The notes: generated by a model from the sequence alone, not told the origin. DNA of 64,000 bases from Pseudoduganella armeniaca (GCF_003028855.1 NZ_CP028324.1:6076001-6140000); one strand, 5' to 3'; shown: positions 44,250 to 54,146, counted from the first letter of the stretch. Numbers and translations: made by a program.

Positions 44250-44648
44250 ATGACGACCTATCATGGCAGCTGTCACTGCAACGCGGTCCGGTTCGAAGCC
44301 GACTTCGAGCTGGCCGACGGCACCGTCCGCTGCAATTGCTCGATCTGCAGCAAGACGCGCTGGTGGGGCGCGATGATCGCGCCAAGCCAGTTCCGCCTGC
44401 TGGCCGGCGACGACGCGCTGACGCAATACACGTTCGGCGCGCACTTGCAGCGGCATCAGTTTTGCCGTCATTGCGGCGTGCGCATGTTCGAGTTCGGCGT
44501 ATCGCCGCTGCGCGGCGCGTTCGTCGCGCTCAACGTCATGACACTGGATGGGGTGCCGGACGAAGTACTGGCGGCGGTGCCGATCCGCTATATCGATGGG
44601 CGCGATGAGCGGTGGCTGGAGGCGCCGACGGTCACCGCATATTTATAG
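44250..44648 (+). CDS. GFA/CENP-V family zinc protein
   Basis: A 132-residue protein with the zinc-binding cysteine pattern GSCHCNAVRF, RCNCSICSKTRWWG and FCRHCGVRMFEF. A GAGGAG ribosome-binding site sits right after the M16 stop codon, so it is probably co-transcribed with the protease. It is distinct from the GFA protein at 31633-32010, showing only the family motifs in common. No specific reaction can be stated. Confidence 0.9.
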   Translation: MTTYHGSCHCNAVRFEADFELADGTVRCNCSICSKTRWWGAMIAPSQFRLLAGDDALTQYTFGAHLQRHQFCRHCGVRMFEFGVSPLRGAFVALNVMTLDGVPDEVLAAVPIRYIDGRDERWLEAPTVTAYL

Positions 44649-44671
44649 TAAAAATCCGACAGCGTGTCCGG

Positions 44672-44715
44672 GCTTGGGGTCTGTCCCTTCCGGGACTGAC
44701 CCCGGTTTTCATCCG
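44672..44715. repeat. Palindromic repeat (REP-like), copy C, inverted
   Basis: GGGGTCTGTCCC (44676-44687) and GGGACTGACCCC (44692-44703) form a hairpin with one central mismatch. The flanks GCTT and GGTTTTCATC make the element a reverse-complement match of copy A at 7346-7387. It follows the GFA gene and may end that transcript. The rest of 44716-44911 shows no gene; AGGGGGAAATC before 44912 is the next ribosome-binding site. Confidence 0.8.
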
Positions 44716-44911
44716 CGCAAGCAACCCAGCTAAAGCCCGATGCCCCGCTCACGGCTATACATCCACAACAATTCCCCCTGCGGCGTACTGACAACAGCCA
44801 TACTTTAGTTCTCCGATGTTTGAGAAATATCAAAGGTGCGCCAAAAACCCAGCCTAGCCTGAAAGAGCGAGCTCGCGCATTCGCGCGGCCGCGCACAACT
44901 AGGGGGAAATC

Positions 44912-45301
44912 ATGGAAGAGACCAAAAACCGCGGGTCGGAGAAATTGCTGGCGGCCTGGAAGGGGCGCGCACTGACGGACGAGTCAGTGCGTGAAATTGC
45001 CGATGCGCTGGCGCAGTCGGCCGGTACGGTGGAGCGGGCCGCGATCGTCGGCGGCGCCGACGGCAACGGCGCGCGTGTCCGCCTCAGCTACAGCGGCGAC
45101 GACACACCCATCTGCGGCAACGACATCGCGTTCTGGGTGAAGTGGCACCTGCGCCATGGCGGCACGCCACAGCCGCCACGCATCATCATCGACGGGATTC
45201 CCTTCCCCGACATCATCCGGATGGAACTCGACTTCGGCAACGTCCAGCCGCTCGACGGCCCGCGCGAGCTGCCCGTCGCCGGGCTGAACATCGGTGTTTA
45301 A
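44912..45301 (+). CDS. Uncharacterised 129-residue partner of radical SAM protein
   Basis: The protein begins MEETKNRGSEKLLAAWKGRA and has one cysteine (Cys68, in DDTPICGNDIAFW). The C-terminal half contains WVKWHLRHGGTPQPPRIIID and a proline-rich turn. No signal peptide, membrane helix or known motif is visible. Its end overlaps the start of the radical SAM gene by 8 bp, so the two are translationally coupled. It may be the substrate, a leader/recognition partner or a chaperone of that enzyme. I do not recognise the family. Confidence 0.75.
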   Translation: MEETKNRGSEKLLAAWKGRALTDESVREIADALAQSAGTVERAAIVGGADGNGARVRLSYSGDDTPICGNDIAFWVKWHLRHGGTPQPPRIIIDGIPFPDIIRMELDFGNVQPLDGPRELPVAGLNIGV

Positions 45302-46370
45302 CGACAATCCCACCGGCGGCATGCCGGTGTTGCAGCTCCACCCTTCACGGCGCTGCAACCTGGCATGCCTGCACTGCTACACATCGTCCGGGCCGGCGAT
45401 ACGGCAGGAGCTGCCCATCGGCATGCTGCTCGCCTGCCTCGACGATGCGTATCAAGCGGGCTACCGCCAACTCGCCGTCTCCGGCGGCGAGCCGCTGCTG
45501 TACAGCGAGCTGGGCGCCCTGCTGGCCCATGCGCGCGAGCTCGGCATGACGACGACCATCACCACCAACGGCATGCTGGCAACGCCGCGCCGCTGGACGC
45601 CGCTGGCGCCACTGGTCGATTTCGTTGCCGTCTCCATCGACGGCCGTCCGGCAGAGCACGACACGATCCGCGGCCAGGCCGGCGCCTTCGACAAGACCGT
45701 GCGGCACCTGGCAACGATCCGGGCCTCCGGCGTGCCGTTCGGCTTCATCTTTACGCTGACCCAGCACAACGTCGACAGTCTGGAGTTCGTCGTGCGCCTC
45801 GCCGCGGAGGCAGGCGCCCGCGCCGTCCAGGTGCATCCGCTGACGATGGATGGCCGTGCCACTGCCATGTTGCCGCAAGCCCGGCCGGATGGATTGGAAC
45901 TCATTGTCGCATTGGTCGAGGCCGCGCGGCTGGGCGCCTCGCTTGGCGTCGCCGTGCACGTCGATGCCGTCACCGCCGAACAGCTGACGCAGTACCGCTC
46001 GCGGTTCGTGCCGGCACGCCCGGCGACGGCGCTCACGCAGATCGCCCCGATCCTTGTCGTGCAGGCGGACAGCATGGTCGTGCCGCTGACCCACGGCATG
46101 GATGCCCGGTTCATGCTGGGTTCGCTCGGCAGCGCACCGCTGGAACGGCTGGCCGAGCGCTGGCTGGCCGGTCAGCGCCCCGACGAGCTGGCGCGGCTGT
46201 GCGAGGCGACTTGGAATGACTTGACGACGGCATCCGCGAGTCCGCTGCCTGCGGTGTATTGGTACGAGGAAGTGGCGATGGCGAGCCGGGTCGCGATCGA
46301 AGCGCCGGTTACCTGGCAGCGTTCGATTACCCGGCCAGACCTGGAACCGAGGTTACAGGCTCGGGCGTAA
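45294..46370 (+). CDS. Radical SAM protein without a SPASM domain
   Basis: A 358-residue enzyme with a GTG start inside the previous gene. The CxxxCxxC motif binding the 4Fe-4S cluster is Cys21, Cys25, Cys28 in SRRCNLACLHCYTS, followed by AVSGGEPLLYSELGALL (SAM-binding GGE motif) and a TIM-barrel pattern. The C-terminal part has few cysteines, so the auxiliary-cluster SPASM/twitch domain of many peptide-modifying enzymes seems absent. The substrate is unknown; the coupled 129-residue protein is the best candidate partner. It ends convergent with the RTX gene. Confidence 0.88.
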   Translation: MFNDNPTGGMPVLQLHPSRRCNLACLHCYTSSGPAIRQELPIGMLLACLDDAYQAGYRQLAVSGGEPLLYSELGALLAHARELGMTTTITTNGMLATPRRWTPLAPLVDFVAVSIDGRPAEHDTIRGQAGAFDKTVRHLATIRASGVPFGFIFTLTQHNVDSLEFVVRLAAEAGARAVQVHPLTMDGRATAMLPQARPDGLELIVALVEAARLGASLGVAVHVDAVTAEQLTQYRSRFVPARPATALTQIAPILVVQADSMVVPLTHGMDARFMLGSLGSAPLERLAERWLAGQRPDELARLCEATWNDLTTASASPLPAVYWYEEVAMASRVAIEAPVTWQRSITRPDLEPRLQARA

Positions 46371-46500
46371 AACGGCGCCCGGCGTCAAAACGTCTCGATC
46401 GAGTCGACCACCGCAGCGCTCGTCGCAGCAAGCTCGGCTTGAAGGACGCCGTCCCGATGGGGCGCGGTGGCGAGACGGCGATGAGGCGGAGATCGTCACG

Positions 46501-46534
46501 AAAAAAAAGGGCCAGCGCAAGGCGCCGCCCCTTT
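46501..46534 (-). terminator. Intrinsic terminator of the RTX operon
   Basis: On the minus strand a GC-rich stem (GGGGCGGCGC with GCGCTGGCCC, two weak pairs) is followed by eight T residues at 46501-46508. It lies 25 bp after the RTX stop codon in the 188-bp convergent gap. Confidence 0.75.
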
Positions 46535-46558
46535 CTCCCACGCGGGACGACAGCGAGC

Positions 46559-49500
46559 TTACATACCGCCGGCCTCCATCGGCATGGAGCCCACGACAAC
46601 GATGCTGTCGGCTTCCGACGTGGCGGCCAGGGCAGCCGCCGGGACGGAAGTGTGCGCCTTGATCTGCGCCTGGTCCCATTTCTCGCCGTCGGCAAACTGG
46701 ATCTGGTTGATCTTGTATTCCCAGTAGCTGTCGCTGTAGTAGTAGTTCTTCAACGTCAGCTGGTCGCCACCGGTGAATTTCGCGATCAGGTCGCTACCCA
46801 GTTTTTCGAAGCCGGCCAGCTCGGCGCTGTTCAGGTCCGCGAACTTCACCACGTCCGAACGCGCGGACGTGCTGTCGTTCTGCACCAGCACGTCGCTGCC
46901 GAAGCCGCGCAAGAAGACAAAGGTGTCGTTGCCGCTGCCGCCGTCCAGGATGTCGTTGCCGAGACCGCCTTCGAGCAGGTCGTCGCCTGCGCTGCCGCTC
47001 AGGTTGTCGGCACCGGCGCCGCCGAGCAAGGTATCGTTGCCAGCATTGCCAACCAGGCTGTCGTTACCGTCGCCGCCGTCGATGCGGTCCGCGCCATCGC
47101 CGCCATTGACCGTGTCGTTGCCCAGGCCGGACTGTACGCGGTTCGGGCCCCCGTTATAGCCCGTGATGTTATCTGCAGCATCCGAGCCGACCGTGGTCGT
47201 CTGTTGCTTGATCGCGGCCTGGTCCCAGGTGACGCCATCGGCGAACTGGACCTGGTTGACCTTGTACTCCCAGTAGCCGTCGCTGTAGTAGTAGTTTTTG
47301 AAGGCGAGTTGATCGCCGCTGGCGAAGCGAACGACCAGGTCGCTCCCGACGCGCTCGAAGCCGGTCACGTCCGTGCTGTTCAGGTCGGTGAACTTGACGA
47401 CGTCGGAGCGGACGGACGTGCTGTCGTTCTGCACCAGCACGTCGCTGCCGAAGCCCTTGGCGAACGCGAACGTGTCGTTGCCGGCACCGCCGTCGAGCGT
47501 GTCATTGCCGCTGCCACCCGTCAGCGTGTCGTTGCCCGCGCTGCCGTTCAGGCTGTCCGCACCCGCGCCACCCAACAGTACGTCATTGCCGGCGTTACCG
47601 ACGAGGCTGTCGCCGCCGTCGCCCCCCTCCAGCACGTCCGCGCCATCGCCACCGTTGACGGTGTCGTTGCCAAGGCCCGACTGGATACGGTTCGGTCCGC
47701 CGTTATAGCCGGTGATATTGTCCGCAGCATCCGTGCCGGCCGTGATCGTTTGCTGCTTGATGGCCGCCTGGTCCCAGGCAACGCCATCGGCGAACTGGAT
47801 CTGGTTGACCTTGTACTCCCAGTAGCCATCGCTGTAGTAGTAGTTCTTCAAGGTGAGCTGGTCGCCGCTGGCGAAGCGCGTGACGAGGTCGCTGCCAACA
47901 CGCTCGAAGCCTGTCACGTCCGTGCTGTTCAGGTCGGTGAACTTGACGATGTCGGAACGGACCGACGTACTGTCGTTCTGCATCAAGGTATCGCTGCCGA
48001 AGCCCTTGGCGAAGACGAAGGTATCGTTGCCGCTGCTGCCGTCCAACGTGTCGTTGCCGAGGCCACCATCCAGCACGTCGTCGCCGGCGCTGCCGTTCAG
48101 GCTGTCGGAACCGGCGCCGCCCAGCAGCGTGTCGTTGCCGGCGTTGCCGACCAGGCTGTCGCTGCCGTCGCCGCCATCGACGCGGTCCGCGCCATCGCCG
48201 CCGTTGACGGTGTCGTTGCCCAGGCCTGATTGAATACGGTTCGGTCCGCCGTTATAACCCGTGATATTGTCCGCCGCATCCGAGCCGACGGTCAGGGTCT
48301 GCAGCTTGATCGTGGCCTGGTCCCAAGTGACGCCGTCGGCAAAGCGGATCTGGTTGATCTTGTATTCGCCGTAGCCGTCGCTGTAGTAATAGCCTTTCAG
48401 CGCCAGCTGGTCGCCACTGCTGAAGCGGATCAGCAGGTCGGCACCGGCGCGCTCGAAGCCTGCCAGGTCGGTACTCTTCAGGTCGTTGAATTGGACCACG
48501 TCCAGTCGTCCAGACGTGCTGTCGTTCTGCACCAGCACATCGCTGCCGAAGCCCTTGGCTAAGACGAACGTGTCGTTGCCGCTGCCGCCATCCAGGGTGT
48601 CGTTGCCGGCTCCACCGTCCAGCAGGTCGTCGCCGGCGCTGCCATTCAGGCTGTCTGTCCCGGCACCGCCCAGCAAGGTATCGTTGCCGGCATTGCCGAC
48701 CAGGCTGTCAGTACCGTCGCCGCCGTCGATGCGGTCCGCGCCATCGCCCCCGTTGACGGTGTCGTTGCCCAGGCCCGACTGGATACGGTTCGGGCCGCCG
48801 TTATAGCCGGTAATGCTATCTGCCGCATCCGACCCGACAGTGGTGGTTTGCTGCTTGATCGCGGCCTGGTCCCACTTTACGCCATCGGCGAACTGGATCT
48901 GGTTGACCTTGTATTCCCAGTAGCCATCACTGTAGTAGTAGTTCTTCAAGGTTAGCTGGTCGCCGCTGGCAAAGCGCGTAACGAGGTCGTTGCCGACGCG
49001 CTCGAAGCCCGTCACGTCTGTGCTGTTCAGGTCGGTGAACTTGACGATGTCGTTACGCACCGACGTGCTGTCGTTCTGCACCAGTACGTCGCTGCCGAAG
49101 CCTTTCGCAAAGACGAACGTGTCGTTGCCGCTGGCGCCGTCCAAGGTGTCGTTACCCACTCCACCGTCCAGCAGGTCGTCGCCAGCACCACCGTTCAGCT
49201 TGTCGGTACCCAGGCCGCCCAACAGCGTGTCGTTGCCGGCATTGCCGACCAGGCTGTCGGCACCGTCACCGCCGTCGATGCGGTCCGCGCCATCGCCGCC
49301 GTTGACGGTGTCGTTGCCCAGACCCGACTGGATACGGTTCGGTCCGCCGTTATAGCCGGTGATATTGTCCGCAGCATCCGTGCCGGCCGTGATCGTCTGC
49401 TGCTTGATGGCGGCCTGGTCCCACATGACACCATCGGCGAACTGAATCTGGTTGACCTTGTATTCCCAGTAGCCGTCGCTGTAGTAGTAATTCTTCAAGG

Positions 49501-52500
49501 TCAGCTGGTCGCCACTGGCGAAGCGCGTGACGAGGTCGCTGCCGACGCGCTCGAAGCCCGTCACGTCCGTGCTGTTCAGGTCGGTGAACTTGACGACGTC
49601 GGAGCGGACCGACGTGCTGTCGTTCTGTACCAGCACGTCGCTGCCGAAGCCGCGCGCGAAGGCAAAGGTGTCGTTGCCACTGCCGCCCTCCAAGGTGTCG
49701 TTGCCAAGCCCGCCTTCGAGCACGTCGTCGCCTGCGCTGCCGTTCAGGTTGTCGGTGCCGGCTCCACCCAGCAGGATGTCGTTGCCGGCGTTGCCGACCA
49801 GGCTGTCGTTGCCGTCGCCGCCCTCGAGCGTGTCCTTGCCGTCGCCGCCGGCGATCGTATCGTTGCCAAGACCGCCGTTGATGCGGTTCGGGCCGCCGTT
49901 GACGCCGACGATATTGTCGTTGCCGTCCGTGCCGGAGGTCTGCGTCTGGGTCTTGATCGCGGCCTGGTCCCACGTGACGCCATCGGCGAACTGAATCTGG
50001 TTGATCTTGTATTCCCAGTAGCCATCGCTGTAGTAGTAGTTCTTCAGCGTGAGCTGATCGCCGCTGGCGAAGCGGGCGACGAGGTCGCTGCCGAGACGCT
50101 CGAAGCCCAGCACATCGGTGCTCTTCAGGTCGATGAACTTGACGACGTCGTTACGCACCGACGTGCTGTCGTTCTGCACCAGCACATCGCTGCCGAAGCC
50201 CTTGGCAAAGGCAAAGGTGTCGTTGCCGCTGCCGCCGTCCAGGATGTCGTTGCCTACTCCACCGTCCAGCAGGTCGTCGCCGGCACCGCCGTTCAGGTTG
50301 TCGGCACCAGCACCGCCCAACAGCGTGTCGTTGCCGCCATTGCCGACCAGGCTGTCGGCACCGTCGCCGCCGTCGATGCGGTCAGCAACGTCGCCACCAT
50401 TGACCGTGTCGTTGCCCAGGCCGGACTGGATGCGGTTCGGGCCGCCGTTATAGCCGGTGATATTGTCCGCGCCGTCCGTGCCGGTCGTGACGGTCTGCTG
50501 CTTGATAGTGGCCTGATCCCAGGCAACGCCGTCGGCGAACTGGATCTGGTTGACCTTGTATTCCCAGTAGCCATCGCTGTAGTAGTAGTTCTTCAAGGCC
50601 AGTTGGTCGCCGCTGGCGAAGCGAACGACCAGGTCGCTGCCGACGCGCTCGAAGCCCGTCACGTCGGTGCTGTTCAGGTCGGTGAACTTGACGACGTCGT
50701 TACGCACCGACGTGCTGTCGTTCTGCACCAGCACATCGCTGCCGAAGCCCTTGGCGAAGACAAAGGTATCGTTGCCGCTGCCGCCGTCCAGGGTGTCGTT
50801 ACCTGCTCGACCGTCCAGCAGGTCGTCGCCGGCACCGCCGTTCAGGTTGTCGGCACCAGCACCGCCCAACAGCGTGTCGTTGCCGCCATTGCCGACCAGG
50901 CTGTCGGCACCGTCGCCGCCGTCGATGCGGTCCGCAACGTCGCCACCATTGACCGTGTCGTTGCCCAGGCCGGACTGGATGCGGTTCGGTCCGCCGTTAT
51001 AGCCGGTGATATTGTCTGCCCCGTCCGTGCCGGTCGTGACGGTCTGCTGCTTGATCGTGGCCTGATCCCAGGCAACGCCGTCGGCGAACTGGATCTGGTT
51101 GACCTTGTATTCCCAGTAGCCATCGCTGTAGTAGTAGTTCTTCAAGGCCAGTTGGTCGCCGCTGGCGAAGCGAACGACCAGGTCGCTGCCGACGCGCTCG
51201 AAGCCCGTCACGTCGGTGCTGTTCAGGTCGGTGAACTTGACGACGTCGTTACGCACCGACGTGCTGTCGTTCTGCACCAGCACATCGCTGCCGAAGCCCT
51301 TGGCGAAGACGAAGGTATCGTTGCCGCTGCCGCCGTCCAGGGTGTCGTTGCCGAGGCCGCCATCGAGCACGTCGTTACCGCTGCCTGCCGCCAGGTAGTC
51401 GTTGCCGTCGCCGCCCATCAGCGTATCCGCCACGCCGCCACCGGTCAGGCTATCGTTGCCGCCGCCGCCGAACAAGGCGTTGCTGTCGCTGCCGCCGGCA
51501 ATGGTGTCGTTGCCGGCGTTGCCGTAGATCCGGTTGGCGCCGCCGTTATAGCCCGTGATGTTGTCGTTGCCTGCCGTGCCCTGGGTTACCGTATGGTCCT
51601 TGATGGCCTTCTGGTCCCACGTGATGCCGTCGGCAAAGCGGATCTGGTTGATCTTGTATTCCCAGTAGCCGTCGCTGTAGTAATAGTTGTTCAAGGTCAG
51701 CTGGTCGCCGCCGACGAAGCGTACGACCAGGGCACTGCCGACCCGCTCCAGCGCTTGCACGTCCGTGCTGGCGAGGTCCGTGAACACGACGGTGTCGCTG
51801 CGGCTGGAGGCGCTGTCGTTCTGGTTCAGTACGTCGCTGCCGAAGCCGCGCGCAAAGACGAACGTGTCGTTGCCGCTGCCGCCGTCCAGGGTGTCGTTGC
51901 CGGCGTCGCCGCTCAACGTATCGTCACCCGCCCCGCCATTGAGGACGTCGTTGCCATTGCCGCCGAACAGGCGATCGTTGCCGGCCACGCCGTCTACGCT
52001 GTCGTCGCCCTCACCGCCGTTGAGGACGTCGGCGCCATTGCCGCCGTTGACGGTGTCGTTACCGCCGGCGCTGAAGACGATATCGTCGCCATCGCCGGCA
52101 TCGATGGCCTCGGCGGCCGCGGAGCTGACTAGCAGGTCGTCGCGCGACACGCCGGTGATCCGCGCGCCCTGCGCGCCCAACCGCACGGTCCAGCTGCTCA
52201 GCTCTTCCGAGAACGGCGCCAGGTCCGGATGCGCCGACAGCTGCTGTGCCAGGAAGCCGATGGAGCCCCAGCCCAGCTTGGCCATGCGCGCTTCGCCGAC
52301 CGCGCTGATGAACTCGATCAGGTCGATCATGCCGGCCTGCGGATCGGCGGCGATCGCCGCGCTGAAGGCGTTTTCCAGCGGTGCGAACCGCGCGTTGCCA
52401 CCTTCCGCCGCCAGCAGCAATTGCGAGTACGAGGCCAGGCGGGTCTGCGCGACCAGGGACTCGTAGATGTCGGTCTTGAAGCGTTCGTAGGCCAGCGTGA

Positions 52501-54139
52501 TCGTGGCGACCTGCTCCTGCGCCAGCGCCACGGTCAGCTGGCCGGAACTGGCGTCGAGCGCCGTGAAGCGGGCCTGACCGCTGGTGCCGCCGTAGGTAAA
52601 GCCCATGAACTGTTCGACGATGCCCAGCTTGCGCAGGAAGTCGTCGAAGGCCGGCGTTCCGGCGGTCAGGCCGCCCAGCTGGTACGTCACCTTGACGCCG
52701 CTGGCGCTGAGCGCTTCCGCTTGCGCCTTCAGCGATTTCATGTCGGACGTGGCGGCCCACTGCCCGATCAGGCTGTCGAGCAAGGCGACCTGTCCCGCGC
52801 GGCTGGTCTGGCCGACATAGCTTTCGACCAGCTTGCCAAGCGTCGGCGCCAGGCTGATTGCTTCGTCGAGGTCGCGCACCCGGCCGGAGCCGTCCAGAGA
52901 CGGCAACGCGAGCGCCTGGGCGGTCAGGGTAATCCGGTCGGTAAACGAGCGGTGGAAGGTGTCGACCAGCAGGTCCAGGTTGGCTGCGGCGCCATTGGTT
53001 TCGCCCGTTGCGCCCGTGGTGCCGTTGGCGCGCGTAAAGCTGCCGGCGGCGGTCTGCACGTTGCCGTTGCCGAGGTCGGTGCGCACGCTGGTGGCGCCCA
53101 CGCCGATGGAGACGATGCCTTGCTCGGCTAGCGTGGCCAGCTCGCCTGCCTGCGTGATGCCGTCCTGGTTCAGGTCGCGCCAGATGCGCAGGTTGGCGAA
53201 GACTGCATCGGCTGCGTCGATCTTGCCGTCGCCATTGCCGTCCATATCCTTGAGCGCGTCGAAGCCATCCGTGGCCAGCTTGCCATTGCTCTTCATCGTA
53301 TCGACGCCGAACAGCTCGCGGCCGGAATCGATGGTGCCGTTGCCGTTGCGGTCCAGGACCAACCAGCCGTCGTCCGGCCGCACCCAGCCCGTGCCGGTGC
53401 GTACGCCGTCGCCGTCGTGGTCGAACAGCACCGGCGTGCCGTTGCCGGTGCCCGTGGTTTCGATGCCGTCGCCATCCAGGTCCAGCACGAGCGGATCGCG
53501 CCGCGGAATGACGGTGCCGCCGGCCCCCGCGCTGCCGCCGCCGGTCCCGGTGCCGCCGGCCGCGCCCGCACCGGTTCCGGCGCCGCCCGCGCCGCCGCTG
53601 CTGCCACCGCTGCCGCCATTGCTGCCACCGCCGCTGCCGCCCGCCCCATCCTGGCCCGGCCATGGCATGCCGGTGAACGGATCGCCGCCCGGTGCCGGTT
53701 CCGGCTTTTCCTTGCCGATGTTGTTGACGTCGTCGATATTGTGCGTCGGCCAGATATCGCCATCGAAGCCTGAGGGGTTCAGCCCGGCCTTCTCGAGGGC
53801 AGCCCAGGTGAAATCGATACAGCTGTTGCCTAGGCCGTTGTAAAATTTGCTGAAGCCGCCGCCTTCCGGGTTGTAGCCGAAGTCGCGCATCGCGTTGTAC
53901 TGCGCGTCGCTGATCTCAATGGTGCGGGTAGCATCCCGTCCCTGGTAATTGCTGCTGTCGTTGTAATACACTTCGCCGGGTGCGAACGGGATGCCGTGGT
54001 GTGCTTCGTTTGGCGCGAAGCCGAAGCTTTCGGTCTTGCCGCCGTTCGACAATTCGTACCACATATGTCCAACCGACGACGTGGTGCCGTTGGCCAATCC
54101 CGTGCCCCGTCCTGCGATATTGATGGTAACAGTAGGCAT
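46559..54139 (-). CDS. Giant RTX protein with FrpC-like self-processing module
   Basis: A 2526-residue protein with no signal peptide, as expected for type I secretion. Residues 1-~140 form a compact domain with VGHMWYEL (His25) and GNSCIDFTWAALEKAG (Cys107), the His-then-Cys order of permuted papain/NlpC-like hydrolases. A Gly/Ala-rich linker (~147-210) follows. Then IPRRDPLVLDLDGDGIE (Asp215-Pro216) and EF-hand-like loops (DHDGDG, DRNGNG, DMDGNGDG, DLNQDG) match the self-processing module of FrpC/ApxIVA, which cuts Asp-Pro with calcium. A helical region (~340-680) precedes RTX nonapeptides and ten HCBP-related units (~680-2490). The end (SIVVVGSMPMEAGGM) is a likely secretion signal. Two small genes precede it in an operon. 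Confidence 0.85.
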   Translation of the reverse strand: MPTVTINIAGRGTGLANGTTSSVGHMWYELSNGGKTESFGFAPNEAHHGIPFAPGEVYYNDSSNYQGRDATRTIEISDAQYNAMRDFGYNPEGGGFSKFYNGLGNSCIDFTWAALEKAGLNPSGFDGDIWPTHNIDDVNNIGKEKPEPAPGGDPFTGMPWPGQDGAGGSGGGSNGGSGGSSGGAGGAGTGAGAAGGTGTGGGSAGAGGTVIPRRDPLVLDLDGDGIETTGTGNGTPVLFDHDGDGVRTGTGWVRPDDGWLVLDRNGNGTIDSGRELFGVDTMKSNGKLATDGFDALKDMDGNGDGKIDAADAVFANLRIWRDLNQDGITQAGELATLAEQGIVSIGVGATSVRTDLGNGNVQTAAGSFTRANGTTGATGETNGAAANLDLLVDTFHRSFTDRITLTAQALALPSLDGSGRVRDLDEAISLAPTLGKLVESYVGQTSRAGQVALLDSLIGQWAATSDMKSLKAQAEALSASGVKVTYQLGGLTAGTPAFDDFLRKLGIVEQFMGFTYGGTSGQARFTALDASSGQLTVALAQEQVATITLAYERFKTDIYESLVAQTRLASYSQLLLAAEGGNARFAPLENAFSAAIAADPQAGMIDLIEFISAVGEARMAKLGWGSIGFLAQQLSAHPDLAPFSEELSSWTVRLGAQGARITGVSRDDLLVSSAAAEAIDAGDGDDIVFSAGGNDTVNGGNGADVLNGGEGDDSVDGVAGNDRLFGGNGNDVLNGGAGDDTLSGDAGNDTLDGGSGNDTFVFARGFGSDVLNQNDSASSRSDTVVFTDLASTDVQALERVGSALVVRFVGGDQLTLNNYYYSDGYWEYKINQIRFADGITWDQKAIKDHTVTQGTAGNDNITGYNGGANRIYGNAGNDTIAGGSDSNALFGGGGNDSLTGGGVADTLMGGDGNDYLAAGSGNDVLDGGLGNDTLDGGSGNDTFVFAKGFGSDVLVQNDSTSVRNDVVKFTDLNSTDVTGFERVGSDLVVRFASGDQLALKNYYYSDGYWEYKVNQIQFADGVAWDQATIKQQTVTTGTDGADNITGYNGGPNRIQSGLGNDTVNGGDVADRIDGGDGADSLVGNGGNDTLLGGAGADNLNGGAGDDLLDGRAGNDTLDGGSGNDTFVFAKGFGSDVLVQNDSTSVRNDVVKFTDLNSTDVTGFERVGSDLVVRFASGDQLALKNYYYSDGYWEYKVNQIQFADGVAWDQATIKQQTVTTGTDGADNITGYNGGPNRIQSGLGNDTVNGGDVADRIDGGDGADSLVGNGGNDTLLGGAGADNLNGGAGDDLLDGGVGNDILDGGSGNDTFAFAKGFGSDVLVQNDSTSVRNDVVKFIDLKSTDVLGFERLGSDLVARFASGDQLTLKNYYYSDGYWEYKINQIQFADGVTWDQAAIKTQTQTSGTDGNDNIVGVNGGPNRINGGLGNDTIAGGDGKDTLEGGDGNDSLVGNAGNDILLGGAGTDNLNGSAGDDVLEGGLGNDTLEGGSGNDTFAFARGFGSDVLVQNDSTSVRSDVVKFTDLNSTDVTGFERVGSDLVTRFASGDQLTLKNYYYSDGYWEYKVNQIQFADGVMWDQAAIKQQTITAGTDAADNITGYNGGPNRIQSGLGNDTVNGGDGADRIDGGDGADSLVGNAGNDTLLGGLGTDKLNGGAGDDLLDGGVGNDTLDGASGNDTFVFAKGFGSDVLVQNDSTSVRNDIVKFTDLNSTDVTGFERVGNDLVTRFASGDQLTLKNYYYSDGYWEYKVNQIQFADGVKWDQAAIKQQTTTVGSDAADSITGYNGGPNRIQSGLGNDTVNGGDGADRIDGGDGTDSLVGNAGNDTLLGGAGTDSLNGSAGDDLLDGGAGNDTLDGGSGNDTFVLAKGFGSDVLVQNDSTSGRLDVVQFNDLKSTDLAGFERAGADLLIRFSSGDQLALKGYYYSDGYGEYKINQIRFADGVTWDQATIKLQTLTVGSDAADNITGYNGGPNRIQSGLGNDTVNGGDGADRVDGGDGSDSLVGNAGNDTLLGGAGSDSLNGSAGDDVLDGGLGNDTLDGSSGNDTFVFAKGFGSDTLMQNDSTSVRSDIVKFTDLNSTDVTGFERVGSDLVTRFASGDQLTLKNYYYSDGYWEYKVNQIQFADGVAWDQAAIKQQTITAGTDAADNITGYNGGPNRIQSGLGNDTVNGGDGADVLEGGDGGDSLVGNAGNDVLLGGAGADSLNGSAGNDTLTGGSGNDTLDGGAGNDTFAFAKGFGSDVLVQNDSTSVRSDVVKFTDLNSTDVTGFERVGSDLVVRFASGDQLAFKNYYYSDGYWEYKVNQVQFADGVTWDQAAIKQQTTTVGSDAADNITGYNGGPNRVQSGLGNDTVNGGDGADRIDGGDGNDSLVGNAGNDTLLGGAGADNLSGSAGDDLLEGGLGNDILDGGSGNDTFVFLRGFGSDVLVQNDSTSARSDVVKFADLNSAELAGFEKLGSDLIAKFTGGDQLTLKNYYYSDSYWEYKINQIQFADGEKWDQAQIKAHTSVPAAALAATSEADSIVVVGSMPMEAGGM
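46732..51673 (-). repeat. Ten RTX/HCBP repeat units at exact 549-bp spacing
   Basis: A conserved marker encoding YYYSDGYWEYK (CGCTGTAGTAGTAG on the plus strand) occurs at 46732, 47281, 47830, 48379, 48928, 49477, 50026, 50575, 51124 and 51673. All nine intervals are exactly 549 bp (183 codons). Each unit holds several GGxGxDxLx nonapeptides and one ~85-residue haemolysin-type calcium-binding related segment. The units at 50575 and 51124 are almost identical over their full length, pointing to recent duplication or gene conversion. Confidence 0.95.
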
Positions 54140-54146
54140 TAGTCTC

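Noticed and set aside
46732..51673. Regularly spaced repeats as a possible CRISPR array
   Set aside because: The period is 549 bp in a coding frame with calcium-binding repeats; no short direct repeats with unique spacers are present.
50603..52132. 509-codon plus-strand frame opposite the RTX repeats
   Set aside because: Its repetitive Val/Ala-rich sequence is the antisense of the RTX units and repeats with the same 549-bp period.
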